DNA from: Sarcocystis neurona
Taxonomy: Eukaryota; Apicomplexa; Conoidasida; Eucoccidiorida; Sarcocystidae
DNA length: 64,000 nucleotides
NCBI GenBank assembly: GCA_000727475.1
Contig: KL647290.1
Location: 6,083,563 to 6,147,562 of the forward strand
Direction: 5' to 3'
The translations under genes and the position numbers were made by a program. Positions within the stretch are counted from its first letter, which is position 1, and every line of letters starts with the position of its first letter. Under the pieces are notes generated by a model, which worked only from the letters and a program-made list of their open reading frames with translations, did not search any database and was not told where the DNA came from. This document shows, in pieces, positions 14,701-26,189 of this stretch.

Positions 14701-16938
14701 TGACAGCGGCAATAGCAAAGATGCGCGGCAGCAAAACGCTAGCTGAACGAAGGAAGCAGGAAAGTCAGGCAGCAGCAGCTGCAGCAGCAAAACAGCTTGT
14801 AGTAGCCGCAGCCAGGACCGAGAAGGACGCGGCAACAGCAGCTGCAGGGGAAATAGCGGCTGCAGAGTCGGGGCCCGCAGGACGGAAAAGGGGAATTTCA
14901 GCTGCGGCAGCAACAGCAGGGTCGCTCTGTGCAGCAGCAAGAGAAGAGGAAGAGGAAGATGGAGTGAGGAACGAGGCGGATAACCCTACTGCAGCGGAAG
15001 AAGGATCGCCTGCAGGCGAAGGCACAGGTAGATCAAGAGTCGTGGAGGCGAAGGGAGACAGAGAAGCAGCAGCAGCAGCAGTACGTGGAGAAGGGGTTGC
15101 AGGCATAACACACGTGACGACAGCACAGACAGGGTCTCGAAGAGCACGAGGAGTAGGAAGAGCTACAGCAGCAGAAACAGCAGCTCAAACTGCAGGCGAA
15201 GGTGCAGCAGATGCAGTTTTGCACGCGACAACCGCAGCAGCAGGAAGGGCAGAAGCAAAAGAAGGATGCAGGGGCGAAGCAGAACAGGGAAAGGAAGAGA
15301 AGGGATTAACAACCGTGATGTTGCGGAATATCCCAAATAAATACAGTCGGCAGCAAGTTATGGAAGAGATCGACGTTCACTTCAAAGGCACCTATAACTT
15401 CTTCTATTTACCCATAGACTTCGTTCATGGATGTAACGTGGGCTATTGCTTCATCAATTTTCTTGACGTTGCAACAGCAGAGGCGTTTCGCCAAGAATTT
15501 GAAGGGAAAAGATTGAGCCTCTTCAAATCCAGAAAAATCTGTTCCGTAAGCAAGTGTGACAGGAGCGATACGTGTATGTGTGCGTCTGCGCGCTTCTGCC
15601 TAAATACGTAAATACGTAAATGAAGATATAGATGTATGCTCGTACACGGGCCAGCTCCAATGTCACGCATTTCAAGCTATTAACATTGAGAAAGCATAAT
15701 GAACAATTTGGTACACAGACGTCCGTATAAATATACATGTATGTATATTTACATGCGTTTGACTTCCGTCGAATACAGAGGTGCACAGGGTTATGAAGTA
15801 TACCCACGCAACCGCGGATTTTGCAATAAAAACGCTTCTTGTAAGCACGGGTGTATGCTTATGTGACTACAGCATACCTACATGCAGCTACACATTCGGG
15901 ACAGTACGATAGGTATGAGTGTTCTTCGTCCGCCTCCCCCTCAGGTGGACGCTTTTGCACATACACATATGTTTGTGTGCATGTAGGCATGCATGTGTGT
16001 AAGCGTACCTCGTACCTGTAGCTATTTCGGTACTTCAGGATTTCACAAAGCGAAGTAAAAATGGTACAGGCATACATAAAAACATATGCATAAATATGTG
16101 TATATTCATGTACGCGCAAGCCCGTGACTAGCTACGTGTGTGTACGTTGTGTATGTTCAAATCTAAACGCACCTCTTTTATTTGTTCAAGCTAGCTCAAG
16201 ACATTGGAATTCATCTACGCACACACGTGTGGTCCTGCACACATCGGTACACGTATGTATTAATACGCGCACGTACATTCACAAACTTCGGCTTCGCACG
16301 TGACGCTTCTGGTCAGACAAAAACAACATAGTGCTTGTTAGTAGATTAGCGTACAACACGGCAACAGAGATATGTAGCCGCGGGCGCCGGTCTCAAAATC
16401 GCTGACTTCCTCTGCGCCAGCTGGCTCCTTTTGCAGAAGTATACTGTGCGGACACCCTTGATCTTCGAACTCACCCAAACGCAAACTCTCGGAGGAGACA
16501 CGTCCTACGTGTGCATGTGTGTCACAGGACTGTATTTATGCATGTGTGAATGCACGCATGTGTACGTGATGTACACGTGTGTGCGCTTGTGAATACATGC
16601 ATGTTTACGTATGTATTTGTATGTAGAAGCCTTATCTGTCACACACCGCATGTGTGTGCTAAGGACAACACGCCGAACTGCACCACCCCGTACGCGTGGG
16701 AACCGCTCTGCTTTCCGGTGTACAATTACACGTGTACTTGCGTCTTTATGTTTTCACAAAGGGCTTCAGACGAGGCGATCTAACTGCATTTCTCAATGTT
16801 CTTAGTGTTATCAATTCTGTGTCGACGTCACATTATTCATCTTTCCACACAAATGCGCCTGTCGTATAGCAGTCAACATGTTTATCAAGAATCTGAGGGT
16901 AGGGACGGATGTGCCAGTCCCTTTTGCATTTGTTCGTG

Positions 16939-16972
<34 letters not shown>

Positions 16973-19161
16973 AATGTCTGTATATGTACATTTCTCTCTG
17001 TGGGGGAGGAGGTATGTGCATTGAGTGCAGACAAGTAGACGTGTTCCCAGCTATCCGTATAAGACTATTTTCGACGTTTCTCAACCGAGCGCTGCAGATA
17101 CAGATTGAACCATGTTTGTACACGAAGAAGAGCTAATTCCTACTTTTCCGGATCAAATGCATCTTCCACCTTTTTCTTCTATTCTCCTCCTTGTCTTGTT
17201 GTTGTCCATTCTGTTCTCTGCAGGTGACATACGGAAGAGTACAAGGATTGAAAGCGATATTGGAACACTACTTTAACTCAGCTGTGGTGCAGGCGCAGTA
17301 CGCCTCGTGGAGGCCCGTCGTCTTGAAGGACTGTGTAGAGCAGCCCTGGTCTGAATTGCACAACGTCTTTCCGGAACTATTCGACAGTAAGTTTCCTGCT
17401 TCTTCTTCGCCTGCTTCTGTTTCTTCTACTGGTAAACGTGGTTCTTCTTCTTGGCCTGCCTGTGCCTCTGAAAAGGACCACGGCATTTCCTCACCATCAT
17501 CCGCTTCTTCCAGTTCGTCCTTCGCCTGTGGCGCCGTTGTGGAAAGTCTACGTCTCAACAGCAGTAGCGCGGATGAAGGCGGCGACAGTCATGCCGCAAT
17601 AGCACGGGGTGGCAGGAAAGGGACACCAGGAGTCGGAGCAGCGGGCGCTGCACCCGGGGGAAATGTGGTCGTAGGAAACGGGAAATTTCCGCAGGGACAA
17701 GACACCAGCAGCTGTAGTGGAGTTTTAAGGACGGAAGCGTCAGCCACAGGACCAAGAATAGGGGAACGAGAGCCGCCAGGGAGTGAAAACATAGGTGTGG
17801 TTGGTGTGGCGACAGGAACAGCAGGCGCTGCGATGCACGAAGAATATGTAGCTCCTGTTAGTGCTGACGGTGGCACGCCTACTCCGAAATGTGGGGAAAA
17901 GCAGTCACGAGCGCCAAGTGAAGAACCAGCAGAAGGGGGAAACGTAGAATCAGGTGGGGAAGAAAGCGAATTAGATGCAGGGACAGACGGCGCACAGTCT
18001 CTTAATGTTGCTGATGAAAGAACACCTATGAGCAGAAGCCTAGCGGGTGCGGAAGGAGCTGTATCTAATTTAGCAGCGCCAGTTACAGATGCAGCGGCCA
18101 GAACAGCAGAGGGAAGCGAGAGACCAAAACGAATCGCAGGCGAAAGAGACCCCACGTCGTTAGTGTGCGAAAATCTGCTGGTGCCGCGGCGTCTGTCGAT
18201 AGGAAGGAGGAGGGGAAGAAAGCTCGGGGTAACGATAGAAGCCCGGCGCAGAGAACTGCGCAACTTGGTTGGTAAGCACGAGTGTGCAGCAGATCGGTAT
18301 GCTCCCTACAGGGACTCTTTTGCTGCTGCTGCCGTACCTGCAGCCGGACGCTGCGCTCGACGTGGCTATTCGCCTGGAACTAGGCTGCGATTCTACATTA
18401 AGAGCAGCAGCAGCAGCAGCAGGGCTGCGGGAGCAGCAGCAACAGCAGCAGGAAGTAAGAAACATGGTTTAGGAGCAACAGGACACGAAGTTGGCCCCTT
18501 TTCTGCTCCTGCGCCTGCTGACTACCCCAGAACAGCAGTAAGTGTTCTCAACGCAGCACAATGCAGAGGATATATTCACAGCGATAGAGGCCTTGCCCTT
18601 TCCGATACAGCAGCAGTAGCTGGCGTAGAACCATCTGCTGGAACTGCATTCACTGTTGGCGGGGGCGGAGGGGGAACAGGAGTAGCAGAAGGTCACGCAG
18701 CACCGCCGAGTGGAAACGGTGTAGCGCCACCAGCAGTAGCAGCAGCTTCGGGGCTTCGGACGCCACCCACAACAGCTGCTTTACCGCCACTTGCTGGGGA
18801 AGCGTCGGTAGAAGGAGGAGCATCAGCAGAGGGGCGAGTGAGGAGACAGACAACAACGGCAGGATGTCGCAGTTGCTTGAGTGGAACTGTCGCGGCTAGC
18901 CCGACAGGAGGGCCACACCAGCAGCAACAATTATATACAACAGGAGCAGGATGGGGGGAATGCGTAGAAGACGAAAAAGGTAGAGCTTCTGCAGATGCAG
19001 AAAGAATGACTCGAGAGGGAGACTTCCCTCGCAGTAATGAAAATCTACGCACTAACCAGCAATGTTCAACTGCCTCTGTACTGCAAGATAACAGAGACTC
19101 GCCTCCCCCTGGCGATCCCCTTCGCCTGCAGCTACCGAGAGAAAAGGAGACACGCACATGA
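2781..19161 (+). CDS. Mei2-like RNA-binding protein (C-terminal Mei2-type RRM), two-exon gene with giant first exon
   Basis: Model: 2781-15545 joined to 17224-19161, about 4,900 residues. The end of exon 1 encodes TTVMLRNIPNKYS, then YLPIDF and CNVGYCFINF. Exon 2 continues with VTYGRVQGLKAILEHYFNS. Together these make the C-terminal RRM typical of Mei2 proteins (about residues 4177-4290), which in fission yeast and plants binds RNA and acts in meiosis or development. The intron is phase 0 and restores the domain exactly. The rest is Ala/Gln/Ser-rich: a polyQ-rich stretch (about 5080-8200), a coiled coil (residues about 1496-1593), and a degenerate C2H2-like CQRCEKRF motif near residue 1333. 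The other two RRMs of plant Mei2-like proteins were not seen. The frame is open from 2691, but without an ATG before 2781; ATG 2859 is an alternative start, and an acceptor-like tract ends at 2688, so a 5' exon is possible. GTAAGT at 17397 could shorten the tail. AATAAA lies at 19624. Family call is firm; ends are less so. Confidence 0.85.
6660..6707 (+). repeat. 24-base tandem repeat inside the Mei2-like gene
   Basis: Two adjacent 24-base units encode QEKQQSLY and QEKQQSLD, followed by a partial third QEKQQ. The unit is a multiple of three, so the frame is kept. It lies in the Gln-rich part of the protein. Confidence 0.8.
15546..17223 (+). other. Intron splitting the Mei2-type RRM
   Basis: Donor TCC|GTAAGC and acceptor TTCTCTGCAG|GTGACA, preceded by a long pyrimidine tract (about 17165-17223). 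The join is phase 0 and gives an uninterrupted Mei2 RRM (RKICS + VTYGRVQG). The 1,678-base interior is AT- and dinucleotide-rich, with many stops in all frames and a (GT)15 tract. No gene is seen inside it. Confidence 0.9.
16942..16971. repeat. (GT)15 microsatellite
   Basis: Uninterrupted GT dinucleotide run of about 30 bases within the intron of the Mei2-like gene. A likely length-polymorphic marker. Confidence 0.9.
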
Positions 19162-21652
19162 ACACCTACAGGTACAGTTAAAAACGAGTACTGTGCGAAT
19201 ATATACGTGCAGTACATAAGGAGACCACAGCTTTGTGTATGCCGGTATGAGAACTCGGACCATGCAAACGCACGCCGCACGCATAGAAGGCTGTCTATAG
19301 GCGTACATACTCGTTTAGTGATATGAATAGGTAGGCCGATACAGGAACTTTGCACAGGAGCCAAAAAACCTATACAGGTGCCTGCCAACACGTATGGCTA
19401 CACTTGACAAAACGGTGTACACGCCACGAGTGTATGATGTTGACATAGAGGCAGCTAGATGGGGAACTGTGTGTACGGAAAGGAACATGGATGAACACAC
19501 GCGGAAATGGACAGAGAACGTAGCGTTGCACCTTGTCTGTACGTACGCTAGGAAACGCAGTAATATACACTCGATGCAGAAGGACACTCAAAGTGATAAG
19601 TATACCCTAAGTGGAGAGAGTCAAATAAAAGTGAGTGACGTGAAATGAATTATAGAACTATATTAAGGAAAAAGCAGGTGACGAAGACACGTAAATATGT
19701 GGAGAGAGGGAGATGCAAAGGCAGAGAAGAACGATGTATGTAGACAGGCGAAGAGTGGCAGACAAGCGTAGGAAGGTGAGACGAGCAGGGTAACAGAGAA
19801 GTAAAAATGCAGATACCTACGAATCAAAAGTTGTGAAGAAGTGTGCAAATGATTCCAAACATTACGTATAATGTGAATCATACGAGACGAGAAGGTGCGA
19901 GAGTTGCCTGCGTGAGTAGAGGGCATAAAAGGAGCAACTGAAGGTATGTATATTATGAAAGGTCTTATTCTACACTTTGATAGAGAGACTGTTATGTAGA
20001 GAGACGAACTGAAAGACTACCGAAAATCGAAAAAAGATACAGGCAAAGATGCTTGTACGAGCGATGGTACAGTGAAGATTTCTGAATAAAGGAACAGAGA
20101 GAATGACTGTAGAGGATGGATTCGTAAGACAACCGCATAAACAGGAGAATGACAGAGGCACACAGCCCGAGGTACGGAGGCCACGAAACCCAGGTAAAGA
20201 GAATGGTACAGAGATCCAAACGTAAGTAAGAATCACTGAAAAGATCTGTGAATAGCTTAACCACGAAGTATACATCCAAGCAGTACACTTAGACACAAGT
20301 AATTTTGTAAGTGGTTGGGGGAGCGTGTGCGCTGATATAGCGGTGAAAAGGTAGACCGAGAGGGTCAGAGGAAGAACTAAACTGACCAACACCCTCCGTC
20401 CGCGCATGACTCTATCTTTTTCCAAACCTCTGAGGGTGTGGAAGGAGATTAGCCGCTACACGAACCAGTAAACACTTTCACATTTCGGAAGAAAGTAGCG
20501 AGACGGCGTAGACGTTTGTAGTGTCACGCTGGAAGAGGAGTTAATGAGAGTAGGTCTGCGAAGCGCTTGGTGAATGGAGGGTTACTTTGCAAATCGGGAA
20601 AAGAGGCGAACCAGCACGCACACAGATCAATGCGTACGTATTTGACAATTGACATGCCGGCACGAAGGAAGACATTTCCACACGTGCACGTTGTTTGGGA
20701 GGCTGCCCGGTAGGAAGATAGATGGGTTGTTAGGTTCAAGGCTTTACGAATTGGCTCAGAGATGAACGTCCGCGTAAATAGATGGAGGTCTCTGAAGAAT
20801 AGAGAAGTAAACACTGAAGCCAGACGCGACACCGTAGACAGCTCTATCGAAAAAGTCTCGCTAATGAAACGGGGTCACGGTGCCATGAGAGACTTTGCCT
20901 GACTGAAAAGCTGAGACGTGGAAAGATTGTTTCATACATGTAGACAAAAGGACAAGAATATTGTTATTAGGATACGTGTTGGCGGACACGTAAAAGGGTC
21001 ACCACAGAGAAGTCGAGGTATCAGTCGGTAAATGAATACGCAGGTGCCCAGGTGAATGTAGCGGTTGCCCAGTTTGCAAAATCAGGTAAACGTTGAGACA
21101 GAGACAGAATGACGCGTAGCCTTACGAGTGTAATGGCAACCAAAAGACTATGTAGATCCACAGGAAAGTTGAACGATGAAAAAAGCAGTACGCAGCTTCA
21201 TCCGTGGGCCGCTTATTCGGTAGCTACGTCTGTAAAGGAACTACTGAAAAAGTCCACCGAGCGCGAGATCAAGACTACGTAGAGTGAAAGAACGCTCAGT
21301 TGTCAAGAAGACAAGAGCAGGAAGACATAGAGAGACAAACTTGAGCGCAGAAGAGATATGTGGAGACTGTAGTGTGAAATGCACAGCTTGTGTGGCTGAC
21401 AGACTAGTGTGCAAATACAGAGAAAGCTGTGCATAAACAGGCAAAGATTCAGACACGAGATAATTAGCGATGATTCTGATAGATGAGCGGCTTTCTGGTA
21501 GGGTGTACAGACACGTGGCAGGTGCTGGTTGCCACACTGTGTTGGCGTGGGAGAGTATCGAAAAAGATAGGGAGCTGAACTCAAATTTGGATACTGAGCG
21601 CACACAGCTTCTTTTGGTATACATCGTGTAAATTGACACCGTTGGTGCCTGT

Positions 21653-21892
21653 GGGTTTTTATGTATCCATTTTTAATAGAGACTAGTATGCTAGCTTAAA
21701 CCGTCACGTGTTCGAAAAGGAAAAGGAGCCCACGTTTTTATGTATGCACTATTAATTTAGATTAGTATGCTAGCCAGGACGGTCGCGTACTCGAAAAGCA
21801 ACAGGAACCCAAATTTTCATGTACGCGTTCCTAATGTAGATTAGTGTGCTAGCTAGGGCCACCACCTTCTAGAACAGCAACAGGAGCCCAAG
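21653..21892. repeat. Three imperfect copies of a 79-base tandem repeat
   Basis: The motif ATGTAT/C, about 20 variable bases, then AGTATGCTAGC or AGTGTGCTAGC recurs with starts at 21661, 21740 and 21819, an exact 79-base spacing. Each copy ends in a 'ggaRccca' type sequence. Copies have diverged by substitution only. The length is not a multiple of three and no gene is present. Confidence 0.85.
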
Positions 21893-22904
21893 TAGCTGCT
21901 GAAGAAGAAATATCCCCTCTCGATGCGGTGCAACGCTACTATTTTGCCCATCCGCAGACAAACGTACAAACAAAGATAGGTGCGCATTCACACAAATGGA
22001 GAGGATACGCTACTCTAGCAAATGCATACGTGCGTGCGTACATGTGTATATATACAGACATGCATACATGCGTAAATCTATCTAGAGGACTACATATAGA
22101 TATAGGGGTAACTGACTTACGCCTACGCCAATACCTGCAAATAGGTGCAGCTGACGATGCTCTTATATGTGCAGTTTGTGTGGACCGCTACCACATTCAG
22201 CACGGAGGAGCACGTGCGTAGAGTCCTGTGAGCGCAGGTCCTTAGTGTGTAAAATGTGACGTACAGTGAACTCGCAGTCAGCAGTTCACGGAACTGCTGA
22301 CAGTAGAGACCAGACTTTCTTGCGCAAACATATACGCAGACACATAAAACTCTTCTCTCTGCCTGACGTTGTAGCCCCGGCGTCCCCGGTCAGTTCAATT
22401 GATTGTGAGGAGCTAGTCCTTCAGCTGAAGATTTGTAGACTGGTGCAACTTTGTAGCAGATGCACGTGAAAAGGGTTGGAGGATATATATATCTATATAA
22501 AGAGAGACACAGAGATGTATAGATAGATGGAAGCAAAAACACACTAAACAATACGCCATGTGCTTTTTTGCCTGACGAGTTTCTGTCCAGTTTATTACTA
22601 GACATGTGCTCTCATGCAGAGCCGTGCCTTTCGGTACGTATGTCCCAATGATATCTGCCGTCAGATCTGGCAAGAACCAATCTTCGTGACCGTGAGAGCC
22701 ACATCGGGCGATACGATCAGTAGCTACACGAGAAGCAGCAGGAGCTACCGGCAGCCGCAGCAAGACCGACACACTAAAGTAGCACAATCCTTCACCGTAA
22801 CGCTTTAAAAGCACAGGGAAAAGTTTTATCGCAGTAGCTGCAGCTGAAAAAATCTCAAATGTGTGTTAGTAGTCCCCGTAGATAATCAAGGGGGGAAGCT
22901 GCAG

Positions 22905-23190
22905 TAGCAACTAAAAGGCAATATCAACACAAAAGTAGTCGAACGATGCAGAAACAGGGAGCTCAAAAAAACGCCATCAGCCGCAGGGGCCACTTCAGCG
23001 AAAGCTGCATCAACATTGACTTCGGCAGCAAACAACTGAAGCCGTTCAACTGAAGAAGAACGTGACCGGTCCAACTTTAGAATCGTTGTCGACCACAGCT
23101 GGGACAAGTGGGTTTTCGAGACAGCCGCTGAGAAGAAACGGTTTTGGGGGCAGCAACAGATACTGAGATAGATTTCCAGCGACAGCAGCA
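22905..23190 (+). pseudogene. Possible broken coding relic
   Basis: Adjacent plus-strand frames hold short protein-like runs separated by stops: SRRGHFSESCINIDFGSKQL in one, and TPSAAGATSAKAASTLTSAAN then RIVVDHSWDKWVF in another. No splice pattern joins them. This could be decayed exon sequence or chance. Low confidence. Confidence 0.15.
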
Positions 23191-24119
23191 GCGCCATAGT
23201 AGCTTCCACGTCAATAGCATGGGAAAAAGAGCACTAGAAAGAAAAATGCTGAGACAAGGGGAGACGTATCAAATGGACAAACATTATGTGTCAAACAAGG
23301 AAGTAGATATATATCTATCTGTATATGTATATATATATATGTATTCGGCCGTAATGCGGACCGCGTGGATCAATCGCAGGTTTTCCTCAAGCGTGTACGG
23401 GTAGGACAGACCGGTGCGAAACACCACCACAGTATTGTGTGTGTGTATATATATATATATTTTATTGCAGATGTGCATACATATATATATGTATATACGG
23501 TTATCCAATAATGGTAATATTCTGCTGGATGACTATACTTCAGCGAACGTTATTCTGCACCTACGTGCCGCACACGGTATCCCGAAAGTCTCGTCACAGG
23601 AAACCGTGGCGCTCCACACGTAGACACGCATTTGTAGACATAATGCACAGTTTTTTGAGTGCATATCGATCGACGACTGGATGCAGGTATGCGCATTGTG
23701 CACATAGTAAAACTCTGTGCTTGTTTTTTCTTTATTACCTGTGCATGTCTACATATAGATATACGTACGCCGGTGTTAATGTGTATCCGTAACACTGATG
23801 TGATACTGTGTAAAAAATGATACCTACTTTCGAATGTAAAAACGACGGTTGCATGTACGTGTATGTTACACGTACAATACGAGAGACTTGTACTGCCTTT
23901 CACTTCATCAATATATATGTGGATTTGTACGTGAAATCCTAGATCGATCCTCAACATTATTGTCCTCTTCACATAAAATGAGGAAATCAAACGTAAGGTT
24001 TTTCGAAACAACGTCTCAGCCGCGGTCGACTCTGTATCTGGAGATAATGAAACTCTACTATATCGCAGCAAGTCGTCGAAGTCCAAACGTAGACGCGCGT
24101 TTATACAGATGACGCTGAG

Positions 24120-25900
24120 GTTTTTTTAGTATATTTTGGTCGGTGAAAGGACCCGGGTATACACGTGTACTCGGTCGGTATCGGACCTCATCGCGAAACC
24201 GTGGGAATGAATCTTCAAATTGAAGTGAATTGCTTTGGCGTTTTGCCGCTCGTGGAAGGAGGGCTGTTCCGACGGGACTTTTCGTCGTCCAGCCAACGCC
24301 AAATGACTTGCTTGTGATTCACAATCCTGCTACTGTCTCCCATTGAACGGGTGTGCCGGACTTCTTCATTGATTCCAGATTAAGTTCTGAAATCTTTCCT
24401 TTTTCGGCGCAGCTCCTCCATTAAAACGACGTTTGCTGTCTTTTGTTTAAACGGCTGGAAGCTCATGATCTCCTGCTGATGTTGATATCTCGCTAGCGCC
24501 ACGTCATTGATTTAGTTTGCTCTTCTTTTCCTGAGGATTAACCCTATCCATGGTTCTCTCCTTGGTCTGGAAAGTCCTCAAATCTTCAGTAGCAATAATT
24601 TGTAGTTCCATAGAGCAGGAGTTTTGGGCGTGTGTGCGTGCAGTCAGAGTTTCTTGACATGTTGGACATGTATCATCAGCCTGTTGCACTTCCTAATATA
24701 TGCTCATCTTTTTCAAGACGCCGTTATCTGCCGCTGTCGAGAAGAAAGTCAGATTTTGTAGATGTCTCAGCAAAATCGTCCGACACTTCCACGCGTCGAG
24801 AGGAAATTCCTTTGGTAGCTGCGTAATTGAAAGAAGTTGCAGGCTGTGTCTGTTCGTAAAGGCCAACACTGTGTGGGCATACATGCATAAGAGGTGCGCA
24901 CTTTTTTCAACCACTTGACAGGTCGTTGAGCCTCGAAAATCGCTACTGTTTAATGCCGGAAGACCGCTATTGCGTACCGCGTGAAGATCGTTACTACTTC
25001 TTGTTGACAACGGAGTCACAGTCTCAACACGTGAGCTGAGGAACGCTGTTGAGTTTCGTCCTCTTACACGCTCAGTTGACTTAACTCCGTACGGGGAAGT
25101 TTCGAGTCCGATTCTCAATCGTCGAGTTTAGCGCCTCGATCTAAAGAACTATACAGCTCGTGCTTTGTCAATAGACGGCTTAAAGTGTTTGCTGTTTCTG
25201 CATATTTAGAGCTGGTGGAGAGCTAGAAGCTTATCGCTGGCATTTGCGGTCCTGTGCCTTTCCACATCAGTATCAGGAGACGCACTGTTCTTGATGCGGG
25301 CGCGGGCTTTAAACTCCACAAGTGCGTAAAGCGCAGCGTCACTTGCCCCCGAAAACTTCCACAAACGGAGGACGTCCCACCTGTATGGGCTATATCTTCT
25401 CACACTGCTTCAAGGCAGCGTGCGCTGCTACTGTCTACCGCCTGCACACTCGGAATGACAAAGCTCGACATCGCAACAGAAGACGGGTCGGACTCAGTGT
25501 CACTCAGTTCCCTTCATCTGTAGTCTGCTATTTCCTTCAACCGACGGGCCGTTTCGCCACACTAGGAGAGCAATTGAAATCCGTTTCTGGAGGACCCTGG
25601 TCCTTCACCGGAAAACTCATGGACGTGCGCTCCAAACTACAACAATGCGGCAACGCTTTGCCTTAGTTGTCGCCTGAGGATGGCTGTTGCAAGCCTTGTG
25701 CCACACTCGGCAAGAGCAGGACGGTCGCTCTGCCTCTTTGATGAGAACGTAGAGCACACACCATACTGCTGCAAAGGTACGACTGGAAAACTTTTACTTT
25801 AGAGATGTATCTGCGCAAGTCTATCTGCGCACTTTAAAGCATTATGTAGAAAGCGTGATGTAGTTGTAGACTATGAATTTCTACATAGTACCGACACGTA
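24120..25900. other. Non-repetitive island without a recognised gene
   Basis: This stretch lacks CAG, TATA and GT repeats and reads like former unique sequence. Minus-strand frames at 24504-24689 and 24693-25118 contain unbiased residues (one has CPTCQETLTA), but stops interrupt them. A decayed retroelement or gene is possible; no reverse transcriptase or integrase motif was found. Confidence 0.25.
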
Positions 25901-26013
25901 CTGATATATATCTTTCAGGTGCGCCTAAGACGAACACACACGCTTAGTAGATGTTACATATATATATATATATGTTGACTAGTACCAAGTCCAGGGCACA
26001 CATACGGGTGAAT

Positions 26014-26189
26014 GTCATCCACAGCGTACGTGTATTTGTTTCTGTAAAGAACACCAGGTGAAACAACCTGTTGGTACTCACGTGGTTCAGGGTTGCTCTG
26101 AAAGTCATCCACAGCGTACGTGTATTTGTTTCTGTAAAGAACACCAGGTGAAACAACCTGTTGGTACTCACGTGGTTCAGGGTTGCTCT
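26014..26189. repeat. Perfect 90-base tandem duplication
   Basis: GTCATCCACAGCGTACGTGT starts at 26014 and again at 26104. The shared 86 bases are identical by eye (26014-26099 versus 26104-26189). Perfect identity implies a recent event or ongoing homogenisation. On the minus strand the unit would encode a 30-residue repeat, but no gene is supported. Confidence 0.95.
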
